DNA from: Membranipora membranacea
Taxonomy: Eukaryota > Bryozoa > Gymnolaemata > Cheilostomatida > Membraniporidae
Assembly (NCBI GenBank): GCA_914767715.1
Contig: OU612071.1
Location: 25,541,681 to 25,605,680, forward strand
Direction of reading: 5' to 3'
Length of the DNA stretch: 64,000 bases
The notes beneath the pieces are model-generated. The model ran no database searches and was not told the DNA's origin. It was given only the letters and a program-made list of their open reading frames with translations. Positions 24,394 through 35,797 of the stretch are shown in pieces. Made by a program: the position numbers and the translations under genes. How positions within the stretch are numbered: the stretch's first letter is position 1; each line of letters begins with the position of its first letter.

Positions 24394-24472
24394 GCCCAGA
24401 CTGGGACAGCTCAGTCGGTAGAGTATCAGACTTATAATCTGAGGGTCCAGGGTTTGAGTCCCGGTTCGGGCG
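24394..24472 (+). pseudogene. tRNA-Lys-derived pseudogene
   Basis: From the D arm on, the sequence follows animal tRNA-Lys closely (GCTCAGTCGGTAGAG, then TCAGA/TCTGA around the loop, then GGGTCCAGGG). The anticodon loop reads CTTATAA, which changes the anticodon from TTT to TAT. There is an excess of about 6 nt between the acceptor strand and D arm, the A box has lost its first T and the B box reads GGTTTGAGTCC. The outer acceptor bases GCCC and GGGC still pair. Confidence 0.6.
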
Positions 24473-25470
24473 GTGGCGTAATTTTAATCAAGTGCCCATG
24501 GGAACTATGAAATAGGAAAGTGGAAAACATAGGAAAGGAGTCAGAGGAGTGTAAAGGTTAATGGTGCAGGACCTGTAGAAATCCAATCACTAGTAGTAAT
24601 TAAATTTAGTACATGCATGCCTCTCATCCTACCCAGGCCTTTGCAGAACAGGAATAAAATTACTAAACGTCCACTTTGGGTCTGCCACATATAGTAAAAC
24701 GCGCGACTGTTTATCATTGGACCCAGCACCTTTACTATACTGCTATGAAGACACAGGAAAGTTTAGGCTGGCTATGACCCTAAATGGGTTGAAGGATGGC
24801 TCTGGTGAAAAAAGATAACCACAACTCTTGTCAGAGTTTTGAATGAGGATTTTTATCGCATCTTGAATATTATAGAACAAATACAGAACAATATTGCAGT
24901 TGGGTTCAGGGACTGTCCATGCCCGACCCCTAACTTTGACCACCCTCATGTGCTGCGCAATGCTGTTGGTATGGGTGGTAACCATGTTACATAATGTGAG
25001 ACTATCAGGCTGTACGCAAAGACACTTGCGAAATCCTGGCCCGATGATGTTGTTAAACTATATATATATATATTATCATTCATTCCATGTCATAACCATA
25101 TATGGCCTAACCATCTGAATAAAGGTTTTCAGTTTATACACCGCGATTCAAATTCATCATATGCACAAACTAAGTGACAGACTGACGTTAAATCAGAATT
25201 ATATTTGACACTGATTAACATGCTGACATAAGAAGATGGGCCATCTGTGCTACATGGTTAATCACACTGTGTCATCTCATATCTGGTCATCTTCATCACA
25301 AGCAGTCCGTCGGGTGGACGATGACTTTTCTAGTTTTATGGTCTCCGGATCATAGTCATATCTCCGCCATCGGTGCTAAACCACTTCTCTTGTATATTTT
25401 GTTGTTTGGAAATTTATCTTTCCATGTTGTTTTCATGTGGCTCATCATGTATGCATTCAGTTTCTTGACC
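24473..25470. other. Intergenic or intronic, no gene recognised
   Basis: Only short open frames without motifs. A short TA run lies at about 25057-25072 and an AATAAAGG near 25120. Confidence 0.4.
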
Positions 25471-25784
25471 TGTGACAATATAGCTCAGCGTAAGCGGCGT
25501 TGCCTGCATGGCAGTCTTGACCTTGGTTCGAGACCCTCTATATAACTGAACATTTTGATCATCATCCTATCTATTAGTAGATCATAATAAGTATGACAAG
25601 TTGTGATGTCCCACACGGTGTGCCAGCTGATTCTTAATGCCGATAGACTCTCGTCACCTTGGAAGTTTGAGAGGCCATAACTTCCTCAATATTTGGATTC
25701 CTCTAAAGCTGGAAATCGCTCACATAATAAAATATGGCGAATAAGATGAGGTACAAAATAACAGCCTCAAACGAAGTCTTCAAG
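25471..25784 (+). mobile_element. tRNA-derived SINE, full-length copy
   Basis: The head has A box TAGCTCAGCG (25481) and B box GGTTCGAGACC (25525-25535). The body ends in GCAGCCTCAAAC-like sequence without a long A tail. The whole element, head and body, matches the minus-strand copy at 34518-34830. The last third (GGAAGTTTGAGAGGCC onward) also matches 34850-35071. Three copies in 64 kb imply a family abundant in this genome. Confidence 0.85.
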
Positions 25785-27528
25785 TATCATATCAGTGTGT
25801 GTTAGCTACAGGTGTGTTAGCTACTATACCTTGGATGTCATTTGGTACACTTGTTATACTATCTGATTGTACCATAAGATATCTGTGGAACCAGATTCAG
25901 TAACACCACCTTTCCCTTCTCTCTATGGTCTCACTATATCCGGGAAGGTAATGTTTAATAAAACATGATTAGACAGAGATCATAGTAGGCTGAACTCACA
26001 AGCAGGGTAGATTGACTTTTATTAAATAGATAGTTTACACTAGTAGTTATTACAGCAATGTGTTTACATTATTATGATAATGAACTCTAGTTGGTCACAG
26101 CCTCATCTTTAACCTGATCAAAGTAGAATACAATTTAATCCTGCGGAGCAGTCAATCAAGCTCCCTAACTGTGTACTGGTTCTCAGGCAATATAAGATTC
26201 AGGCAAATTCAAGCAGGCAAATATGTGCCAACTCACCCATGTGTCGTTTCTGCAGGTTGATACTCGATGAATCAATCTCCAGCTCATACCTAATTGAAAC
26301 ACCCCCATATGATATCTAGGCAATCAAAGAAGGGAAGTTTGGTTTGAAATCTCACACTCAGCTTACTAAATAGTCCCACACATTGACAGACATCAATATG
26401 ATTAATAAGCTGTGTCCATGTCTGTTTAATTATGGGATATCAATGAACTATTTACAGCTAGGCTATCAGTATACATGACAATTCATATCTGTCCAATAAA
26501 TAAAGTACAAAACAAGATCAACAGCAGTCTGCTTGTCAGCAAAGTAAGTAAGCAGTTGTCTTCATCATGCAGCTATTCCTAATTTAACCTCATAACTCAT
26601 ATACATCTCGTAATTCACTTTTAAATGTTCTGTTCTGCAGGTCTTCAACCATATTTTAATCCTCACATGCAAAATGGCAGGCATTCTAAATACCTAAATA
26701 GGCATTCAATCCCAAAATACACGCAACCCCAAATGCTGAACATACCTCTCAATTTTGTTATTCTTTTTCAGAAGTTGTCACATGATGAGTAAAGAGGAGA
26801 CAACTTCTTTCAGGATTTTTTAGTTCACAGTTTTAGTTATCTTTAGTACGTTTACGTCGTGCATCTTCCACTGAGATATTATCTCAGTGGAAGATGCACG
26901 ACGTAAATCTTCACAACCATATGATGTGTAACGTCGTGTCATGCTACATTTAATTTTCATGAGATCAATCACTGGTTTGCAGGCAACTGAATAATTTTGC
27001 TAATTTGTGTAGAATTGTTGTTTAGAGAATGTCCTCACCAGTATTTCATGAGTTTAGATTTCATAAAAATCTGCTCAGTGTTTTAAGTATTCATCTCATA
27101 CTGACTATTAATGAAACACATACAGACTGTGAATTTATCTCCTCTGCATGCAATGTGCAAACCTCAGCGTACCAGATGTGCCACGATAGGATTGTTATTT
27201 GTTCAACACCAACATCAATATATAATTAAGACTAATTAAATGAATTTTGTTGTATTGTGCTGTTAAAATTACAAAAATGTAAAATTATTTGTCTAAAAAT
27301 TAGTAGTATTCAAACACAAAGGAGGAGTTTGTAATAATAAGTGTGAAATACTGATTATGAATATTTACATCTCAATAATATGTTCTCAAAAAGTCAATCA
27401 TAAAGATTAACATAAGAATAACTCAGAGGTTACAAGACAGACTTCTTGTCACCTGAAGGCCTCGATGATAAACCATAAATTGTGATCGACAAACCAACAC
27501 TAAAGTTTACAACACTTCTCAACTTGAT
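25785..27528. other. Intergenic, no gene recognised
   Basis: It holds a 54-bp palindrome at 26851-26907 and one open, GT-bordered 69-nt segment (25879-25947) that could be an exon. Nothing else is visible. Confidence 0.4.
26851..26907. repeat. Perfect 27-bp palindrome, 3-nt loop
   Basis: The arms 26851-26877 and 26881-26907 are perfectly complementary around ATT. The motif CGTCGTG from the arm recurs downstream near 26931. No flanking duplication is clear. A recent palindromic MITE or a hairpin RNA precursor would both fit; perfect pairing favours recent origin. Confidence 0.7.
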
Positions 27529-27534
27529 TTTATT
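27529..27534 (-). other. AATAAA polyadenylation signal of the NT/TPR gene
   Basis: The minus strand reads AATAAA about 58 nt after the stop codon at 27592-27594. Confidence 0.5.
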
Positions 27535-27591
27535 CACAACGGATCCCAACTACCTTGCTTGAAACATGAAAACTACAATCAGAGAGCCTCA

Positions 27592-30500
27592 CTAACTCAT
27601 TGTGAAGTGTTCAAACTCGATACCGACTTGTTTTATCAGACTGAGACTGTCTCTTAGTGAGATTGCCTCTCGCTGGGCTCTCTGATAATCAGGAGAGAAA
27701 GCTTCATTATCAGTACTGAGATCATACATAAGGTCAGCTGCCTTCACTGCATGTTCTCTTGACTCTGAGAGACGAAGGAGACGAAACAGGAGCAGACCTA
27801 TGGCTGTGTGGGCTTGGGCGAGGTGAAATCTGGTCTGTCTGTATTGTGGGAACTCTTGAAAGACACAAAGCGCTTTGTGCAGATTTATCCAAGCTTTATC
27901 AAACTTATCAAGCATCATCAGACTAAACCCCATCAGGTAATAACAGATCCCAGATCGTGATGGATATTTCCCTGCTGGCCTTGAAAATGCCAGGTATGAT
28001 AACCTGCAAGCTGTCTTATATTCCTTCAATGCAATGCAGCAATTACTTGAATCTGTCAGCAGGTCAACATAATAATCACTGAGAACAAATCTCTTACATC
28101 TCGCAGCCTGTCTGAACGACTCTAGCGCCTCAGTATAATGTCCTGTCTTAGTATAGAGATGGCCTAGTGAGTCAAAGGCTAATGACCTTATAATGTCTCT
28201 CATAGAGATAGCTCTCCCACTTACTGTTTCGAATACATGGTTGATAATTTGTAAAGCTTTGTCATACTCTGCGAGCTCACAGAGAACTCGTACAGAACGG
28301 TCTGAACGATAATCAGAGGCAAGAGTAAGAGTACGAGTAAGAGTTTGACTCGAGGTATAAAAACTAAGTGCATGTGAATGATCCACCCATGATCTATGGT
28401 AACAACCCATACTATAAAGTATATATGAAGTGAGAAAAGAATGATTCATCCTCCTAACAATAAGAGCTTCACTATCAGGGTGATGGTAAAGCTGTTTAGA
28501 CACTGCTAACGATTTATCATTGTATTGTAAAGATATACTATAATCACCCATTATAGAATATATCAATGCACGTAACTGGTATATATGCACTAGATCTGGA
28601 TGTGCTGTCTGTCGGCCGTAAATGTTAATGAAGAGCCTCTCTGCATTATAAGAATCAGATAAAGCTTTCTCGTATTCCCCTAATTCACAATGGAGAAAAC
28701 TCCTATTATGCAGAGCCTCATTCAGATACACATCAACATTTATGCCCATGTTAGTTTTTAATGCGTCTAAGATATCAAGATTAGAAGTTCTATGTTTGAG
28801 TGCCTGGTCATATAATTCCAGCCCTTCATATGTCATACTCCGGGAGCTATAATACTTCAATATTGCAAGTGCTAAATGAGACACTCGATCATGATGTGTT
28901 TGGTCATGTTTAGTTTGTACCTCTTTCATAGCATACTCATACAGTGACAGTGACTTTGTGTCAAATAGCTCCATAAGAGCAGGCTCCATCTTATCCAGGA
29001 CCTCAAGGCTTTCTTTGTAACAAGCAAGCTTGATGAAACAATCGGTTTGCTTCGACCGCCAGTTTATAACTGATCTAATATTATCACATTGGATTAGAGT
29101 TTCAAGATAACCTAAAGCCTCTCTGTAGTTCTTACTATCATACAGGATGGTGTAACAAAGCACTAGTGCTCTCAACTCATATGCTCTGTGTTTGGTTATG
29201 TTGTTTATAAGAACATACTCTCTTATCATCTTCCTAAATCCATTACAATCTACCACGTTTTCTTCTGTTAGAGCTTCAGTCAGGACTCTTAAAGCTTTCT
29301 CATAATCAGACATAACAAAGAAAACCTCGGCTTGTAACAGGAAATTTGATTGGAGCAGACTTATTGGTGATCTTTTATCTGGAAGGCATAGACCGATGAA
29401 TTTTCTCATATCAAAATCATGTAAATCTTCTATCATAGACAGGCCTCTTACTACTGATCTGTTGACTAACCATTTCAGGGACGTCAACAAACAACCGAAC
29501 ATGATGAAGATATTTCTGGGGATGTGATAGCGGTCACTCTCTGATTTCTGTGGGATGTTAGGGAGAACAGACAGACACTCACACTGTGTCCCTGAAGTGA
29601 TGTAGGCCTTTATCCTTATAAAGATGGCCAGCCCTAGTGTTATGTTCATCAATTGATAATGCTCTTTACTTATTACCCTGAATGACGATGCCATGATCTC
29701 AAATACTTCCCACGGATAGGCCTTCTCAGTCGCAAGCAGGACTTTCAGATTTGATGCTAGAAGAGTCGGATAGCGGAACACGTCAGATTTCACTTTTAGG
29801 TCGGATTTTTCATTGCCACTCTCAAATTTGGGCAGGAACGGATAGTTTTTAATATCCTCTAAGATGGTCCTCAACCTTTTCTGGATCACTGACTTGCTTT
29901 TCATTTGCTCTTCCTCAAAGTTTCGCCTTCTCTCTAGAAAGCTTTTGTAAAGAGCATCCCCACCATTGTGGGCAAATATTAACACTGTGCTCGAAAGTAA
30001 ATCTGCAAGATCTCCGACCTTATTAGGGTCAACAGGTGATCTCAAGGCTGACTTGTAGCTTTCCATAAATTGGTCAACTGTTAATATGAGTTTCTCACTA
30101 CCAGTGTAACCATTACCTGTAGGTATATTACCAGCCTTCTTTGTAATCCCATCAATTCTAATACCGCTAACTTTGGGCTGGTCAATATCCTTTACATCTT
30201 CGCTTTTTAACTGGGCAATGTCAAAACGCTTCATCTCAGTCTCCCCTAGATTGTTTATACGGAAATATGTGTCCATAGCTAACCAAGTGAAGTAATCTGT
30301 CTCAGTTGAGTGTACTATGAAAGCATATTCCATGTCTGAGTAAGGGGTGGCTTCACCTCGAGCTACAGAACCGAGACCGATAACAGCAAACGAGAACGGA
30401 GGAGAAAAACCAAATTTACTCAAAACCTCAACACTGCTACCAACGATTGACGAGAAAACATCAATAATACCCTTAGTACACTCAACACTCACATCAAACA

Positions 30501-31138
30501 CAGAGTCTACTAACTGTTCAGCTTTTTGTATATTAGAGTCACTAAACACATCATCCAGACTGAGAACCTCCTGGAGCGAATCTACACTGTCTACTTGTTG
30601 TCTGATGTTGTTACGGTAGGACGTCACCTTCTGTTTGTGTTCACTGATAAGATCCTGATGCTCACTGAAGGATAGTGGATGATTTCCGTTATACCAGGTA
30701 TTCTCTATGTCATACACTCTCCTTAGTCTTCTCTCTGTAGGCTCTAGTTGAGCTACACATCCACTGGCCAAACCGTGAGCCTATATAGGATAAATTATAA
30801 GCATAAGTAAAACATTTTCAATGCTGTGAGGACAGCCTGATTAGTCCCAAAGCGAGGTTGGAAAAAACAAAACCATTTTTACCACTTGCTGGGAAAACAC
30901 AATTTCAGGTCAACTTGAGTAAATTTGAAAATTTGTTCATAAAAAGATGACGCCTGTTGTACATGCAGCCCTGTCCGTCCAATCCTTATCAAAAGGTTTG
31001 CCCAAATTTTTGCTAGATAAGAGCTTTTACCTTGAGGCAAGTTATCCAGTTACTTTCATCCTTTGTTTCCAGATTATTTCTCTCAGCCTCATATTGATAA
31101 TGAGCTGCTAAAAGATCCAGTCCCCAAAAATCATCCAT
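27592..31138 (-). CDS. Nucleotidyltransferase-like domain plus TPR repeat protein, 2 coding exons
   Basis: The long frame at 27592-30771 has no in-frame ATG at its head. Its reading frame continues to an acceptor at 30780, and an upstream exon at 31138-31031 supplies ATG (MDDFWGLDLL) and a phase-0 donor, giving 1098 residues. A further acceptor directly before the ATG implies a 5' untranslated exon. Residues about 165-190 contain VIGLGSVARGE followed by PYSDMEYAF. The G-S and D-x-E pattern is that of GlnD/DUF294-type nucleotidyltransferase-like domains. Residues about 520-1080 contain many TPR-like helices, such as GEYEKALSDSYNAE, GDYSISLQYNDKSL and GHYTEALESFRQAA. The likely setting is a cytosolic scaffold or signalling protein with a possibly active NT fold; substrate unknown. 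Such fusions belong, from memory, to families expanded in sponges, cnidarians and lancelets. The frame is intact, so the gene is probably functional. Confidence 0.85.
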
Positions 31139-31139
31139 C

Positions 31140-32667
31140 CTGAAATCAGAGTAAAAGTACAAACAGTGAATCTTCTCTCATGACTGAACGCAAATCAGCT
31201 ACCAGAAGGCTGTAGCGTATTGCGCTGACTCATATCCTCCACACGTCTGTACTTTTAGTTATAATAGTACACAAATTAAATGACTGCTATCCAGACCATA
31301 TGTCTGTTCGCCAGGTTTAGAAGTCACATCGAAAACTACGTCGCGCAAGTAGTTTTGAAACATGGGTCTAACTTGGAGTTATGCTTTCACAGTTCTATTA
31401 TGGGAGTGTCAAAGATGGGATTATAATTGCAAGGACCTGCAAAGTCAACAAACCATTGTCAATTATGTACAAGTTATGTGGAATAAGAATATGGAATATG
31501 CCAATGACTGAAATTGATAGCTAAAGATAATTGAGCAAATTATGAACAAGTATAAACAGGAAAGTTGTATGGTGCAGCACATGTGTGAGATACTAAATAC
31601 AAGGATTGATGAGACTCAGATACTATCATGGTCCATAAATTTCCTTTAGCCTATGACTACATGTAATATTAAATATAATATATATAAATAATAACATTCA
31701 GACGACGGGACGCTGCTGTAGCAGACAGACGTAACATCTTAAATATGGAGGGCCATCGGTGCAACCAGCACTTCCAGCTCTATCAACATGACAACGATTA
31801 CAAAAACGCATATATTACTACCCTGACAACCACTTATAGCCAACTGTGCCTCGACTGTGTCGGCAGCCTGCCCACCGTTGGGCGCGTTGGCCAGACACAC
31901 CACCACATCATTCAACTCTGGCTTCCAACAGCACACCTAAAAGAGCGTCCACTGCCCAACCAATTCAAGCGCTACAAAACAATCGCCTGCCAAAATCTTC
32001 GGGCAAATCAAACTAAAACAATAAACTAGCTAAATGTAGACATCGGCCGATGTTCAATTAACCTTTCACCTCAGCTGGCCTGCATTGACGAGCGACTGAC
32101 CTGCATGGCAGGAACATCAGGCCCAACCAACACGGAATTCTCACAGGTGTTTGCCTCACCTTTCCATTTGTTCCAGTATTCATTTCAAAGCAATACACCA
32201 AGGACAAGTAGTATAAATTTTGAATGTCTAAGGGGCCAGCTACACAGGCCGATGTTTGAAAAAAATCAATCCTACGCCCACACTGTGAAAAAATGGTTTT
32301 ACTTATTTTATTTTCCTACAAGCTGTGCAAGTAGTTATGCCAATATTCATGTTCATTCACAAATAAGTGATGATGTTATTTTTTAATGGTGATGGCTAAC
32401 TGATGTCCCTACAGTTGATTATCCCTGAAATCACTTTCACCCATCCACATTCATTAAGGTGCAGTGGTGCCTAATCTATGTTTATTTACAAGTTAGATGC
32501 AGTAATTTTCATTGGCAATAGCTTGTTCGAATTTTCAGTAGACAATTAATCCCTGAGTTACAGAATCAAACAATTTAAAATCAGCGAGAATCGATGACGC
32601 GTCATCCAGATAAATCTGAATGATAAACATGACTAAGCTAAAAACAATACAACCAGATAAGTTGTTA
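31140..32667. other. Upstream of the NT/TPR gene, no gene recognised
   Basis: It should hold the promoter and 5' untranslated exon of the minus-strand gene, but I see no distinct signal. Open frames at 31745-32029 and 32105-32386 lack motifs. Confidence 0.4.
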
Positions 32668-32670
32668 TAA

Positions 32671-33309
32671 AGCTGCGTTTACACGTCCGACAAATCGGCT
32701 AATAATAACAACTCCGACACAGATTATAAATCTGCTCTATAATCGTTGTCTGTCAACATGTCAACGATACGCTATGTACACACTGTTCATGCCTAACCGA
32801 TTTCAACAGAAACTTCCAACTCAACTTATCTCGTCTCTGATTGGCTAGTGAGACAACTAGTTGGTTTATTCAGTTGTAGTATTAGCTAGTAACTAGTAGT
32901 AACTAGTTAGTAGTTCATAGCTGGAGAGTGGAGTCTCCTTCACTAGTCTCCCTAGTTGAAAGGCTACTGTTGTGCCCCTGCAGACTGAGACTGAGACTGA
33001 CAGAGAGTCATGTATAGTAATGATTCATCATCTGATGAAGATGTTATAATAGCAGCAGCAGCAATAACTATTATAACTATATTGCTGTACAAGTTGCTGC
33101 TAAGGACAAGGAAAGGGTGAGCGAAATAATATAATGATCATCATTACTTATACTCATTTATTGGCTGAACCATTCATAATCGTTAAGATCTGTCGATTTT
33201 GAACAATACAGATTTCAACACCGATTAACTGTTTACACGGTCAGTCAAATCGGTGATCTGTGTCGGAGTTGTTATTATTAGCCGATTTGTCTCACATGTA
33301 AACGCAGCT
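32671..33309 (+). mobile_element. PIF/Harbinger internal-deletion derivative, 639 bp
   Basis: Inverted ends of about 55 bp begin AGCTGCGTTTACA and are flanked by TAA on both sides (32668-32670 and 33310-33312), the typical 3-bp Harbinger target duplication. The inside keeps one coding exon resembling the N-terminus of Harbinger transposases, and the rest of the gene is missing. Confidence 0.75.
33010..33116 (+). pseudogene. First exon of a Harbinger-type transposase, rest deleted
   Basis: An ATG opens 35 codons encoding an acidic start (SSSDEDV) then a hydrophobic and basic stretch (LLYKLLLRTRK), and ends in a GTGAGC donor. This acidic-then-leucine/arginine layout is common at the start of Harbinger transposases. 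No DDE domain follows within the element, so it cannot be functional alone. Its identity is inferred mainly from the element around it. Confidence 0.45.
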
Positions 33310-33462
33310 TAAGAATGAAAACATTTAATTATATTTCACAGATACGGATATATGCTGATACAGCCTGCAGAAATAGGAAAGCTAAAGTGAAGGATAGATA
33401 CCACAACAAGCGCATTCAACAACTTCAAGGGCAAGGCTTTGGTGGCCACCAACGCGGTATCC

Positions 33463-33790
33463 GGACATTTTCCCAATGTCATTTTTTCACCAAGCCTTTT
33501 TCCCACCTCCCTTTATCCCACCAAGCCATTTTCCCACCAAGCCATATTCCCACCGAGCCATTTTCTCACCGGAACAATTTCCCACAAGGACGATTACTCA
33601 CTGATCCATTTTCTCACCGGGATGTTTTCCCACCAATCTGTTTCCCCACCATGATATTTTCTCACCAAGCTGTTTTCCCACCTGGACATTTTCTCACCAA
33701 TCCATTTTTCCACCTGGACAATTCCCAACCAAACCATTTTCCAACCCAGACCTTTTTTTTCACTTTCCATTTTCCCACCATTATTTTTTT
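33463..33790 (+). repeat. 16-bp minisatellite, core TTTTCCCACC (left arm)
   Basis: The CACC core recurs at 33535, 33551, 33567, 33583, 33599, 33615, 33631, 33647, 33663, 33679, 33695 and 33711, an exact 16-bp step, with variable bases between cores. Open frames across it are translations of the repeat. Confidence 0.9.
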
Positions 33791-34517
33791 CTTTCAAATG
33801 AACAGTGGTAGCTTCTTTCTATTTTTTGTTTCTTTTCCTTCTGCTCTTTTTCAGACATTAAAGATTTTAATTGAAAGTAGTGTTAGTGTCTCGTCATAAA
33901 AGTTTTGTTGTTCCTTTTTTATTCTAGAATCCCAAAGTCTATGACATTTGGTGTTAAAAATGTTAAGTTAAGAAATTTACTTTTTTTTTTAACTTTTCAC
34001 CTAAGGAACTGTTGTCCGATTTATGGGGGGAGGGCGCTTGTTTGTAAACAGAAGATGCACACAGAATCTTGGAATGAACATCGGCTGGAACAAACGTCGA
34101 CAGGATTGAACTAACTGGAATGAACGTAGTCTGGTATGAAAGTCGAAAATCCTGTAAGGAACTCATAAAGTGCTGGATTGAATGCCGACTGCATTAGTTG
34201 GTATGAAGATTCAACAGGAGAGCAACTCCCCAAAATAACTGTGTTATAAAAAACCAGCATACATCTTATGAACAATCAAGGTTTTGGTTTAAATTTATAA
34301 TTTATGATTATGCTACGGCAATTCGATACTGCCATGCCAAACCACATGCGCTGCACATTGGTACTATTTTTATTTATTTATTATGTTTGGTACGGTCTTG
34401 ACAATCTAAGTTCGGCTGGGGAGGTGGGAAGTTTCCCACATCCCCCGCTGTAGCTCTATTCTACCTTTGCGGTAGTATCCTGAAGTGAGTAGGGGTGTAG
34501 AGTCTGTTGTGTACATT

Positions 34518-34830
34518 TTAAATACTTAGTTTGAGGCTGCTATTTTGTATCACATCTCATTCTCCATATCTTTTTCTATCATGTGAGCAATTTCCAGCTT
34601 TGGAATCCAAATATTGAGGATTATCGAGGCCTCTCAAACTTCCAAGGTGACGGCAGTCTATTGGCATTGAGAATCAGCTGGCACACCGCGTGGGACGTCA
34701 CAACGCGTCATACTTAGTATGATATACTAATAGATAGGATGATGATCAACATGTTCAGGGATATAGAGGGTCTCGAACCCAGGTCCAAATGGCCATGCAG
34801 GCAACGCCGCTAACGCTGAGCTATAATGTC
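34518..34830 (-). mobile_element. tRNA-derived SINE, full-length copy on minus strand
   Basis: Reading from 34830 downward it has A box TAGCTCAGCG, B box GGTTCGAGACC and the body shared with 25471-25784, including the CAGCTGATTCT and GGAAGTTTGAGAGGCC blocks. It ends in the same GCAGCCTCAAAC tail. Confidence 0.85.
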
Positions 34831-34849
34831 TACAAGCTTGAAGGGCTGG

Positions 34850-35071
34850 ACCTAGTCGTGCGATGGTAGCGGCATTGCCTGCTGGTATTGAAAGACCCAG
34901 GTGTGCCCGCTGAATCCCAATGCCAATTGAAGGTTATCACACTGGAAGTTTGAGAGGCCATTACTTCCTCAATATTAGGATTCTAAAGCTGGAAATTGCT
35001 CACATGATAGAATAAAATATGGAGAATAAAATTTGATACAATATAGCAGCCTCAAACTAAGTCTTTAAGAC
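34850..35071 (+). mobile_element. tRNA-derived SINE, diverged and shortened copy
   Basis: The 3' part from GGAAGTTTGAGAGGCC to GCAGCCTCAAAC matches the two full copies. The head (GGTAGCGGCATTGCC) is diverged, and the middle present in the full copies is missing. It lies head to head with the minus-strand copy, about 20 bp apart. Confidence 0.75.
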
Positions 35072-35797
35072 AGAGGTTTTTAAAAAACTTGATTAAAGCC
35101 GCTGACAGTGATGGGACTTGACAGTCGGCTAAAAAACTAGCAGTTGATATGACGTCATCGATTGATTTTGGTGTGTGTCCATACAATGAACATAGGTGAT
35201 AGATAAATCTTTATAGGTGAATTGATAACATCTTTATGTTCTTGTCACAGACATAACAAATGTTATAACTGTACCACATTGGTGATACGAGTTAGCTATT
35301 TCGATGTATGACGGCTGGTGGACAGCGTGCAGGGAAAACAATGTGCACTGTCACAATTACCAAGTTACAACAAATGAATGTTCACAGAAAAATAACAGTG
35401 AACCAGGGTGTAAACTTCTACAATTCATTAGTTGCACCTGATTTCTTTAATGCTTGACCATTGTTTTGCTGATGAAATATACAAAGGGTCACTGTTTCTC
35501 TTTCAGTATTTCATTACCACTTCAGTTTTTTTACCAAATTTCTGCTTGATTCCATCTAGCCATCAGAAATTTAATAACAATCATCATAAACAGATGCGAG
35601 TGCCTTGCGAATGATCATCATTAATTCACACAAATATTTTGGGGAGTTGCTCTTGCGTTGATTCTATATACTAATGCAGTCGACGTTCAATCCAGCACTT
35701 TCTGCGTTCATTTCAGGATTATTGACTTCATACCAGTCTACGTTCATTCGTGCTAATTTCAGTTCCGTCTGCGTTCATTCAAGCGGACGTTCATTCC

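Larger units (their letters stand above)
34072..35797. mobile_element. 1.7-kb inverted-repeat element, phased GAATGAAC ends
   Basis: Ends of about 170 bp (34072-34245 and 35635-35797) are inverted copies. Each consists of GGAATGAACG-like units; left starts at 34072, 34088, 34104, 34118 and 34134 (16, 16, 14, 16). The shared inner block includes AGTGCTGGATTGAA and GAGCAACTCCCC. No transposase is visible. Two SINEs are inserted in its interior. The target duplication is unclear. Confidence 0.7.

Noticed and set aside
30347-30619. 90-residue plus-strand open frame
   Set aside because: Lies antisense within the intact NT/TPR coding exon.
30769-30771. TTG start for the NT/TPR protein
   Set aside because: An animal gene would use ATG; the frame runs to a splice acceptor at 30780, and an upstream exon provides ATG in phase.
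33315-33899. 194-residue open frame rich in FSHQ/FPP
   Set aside because: It reads through the 16-bp minisatellite; the antisense frame is open too and there is no protein motif.
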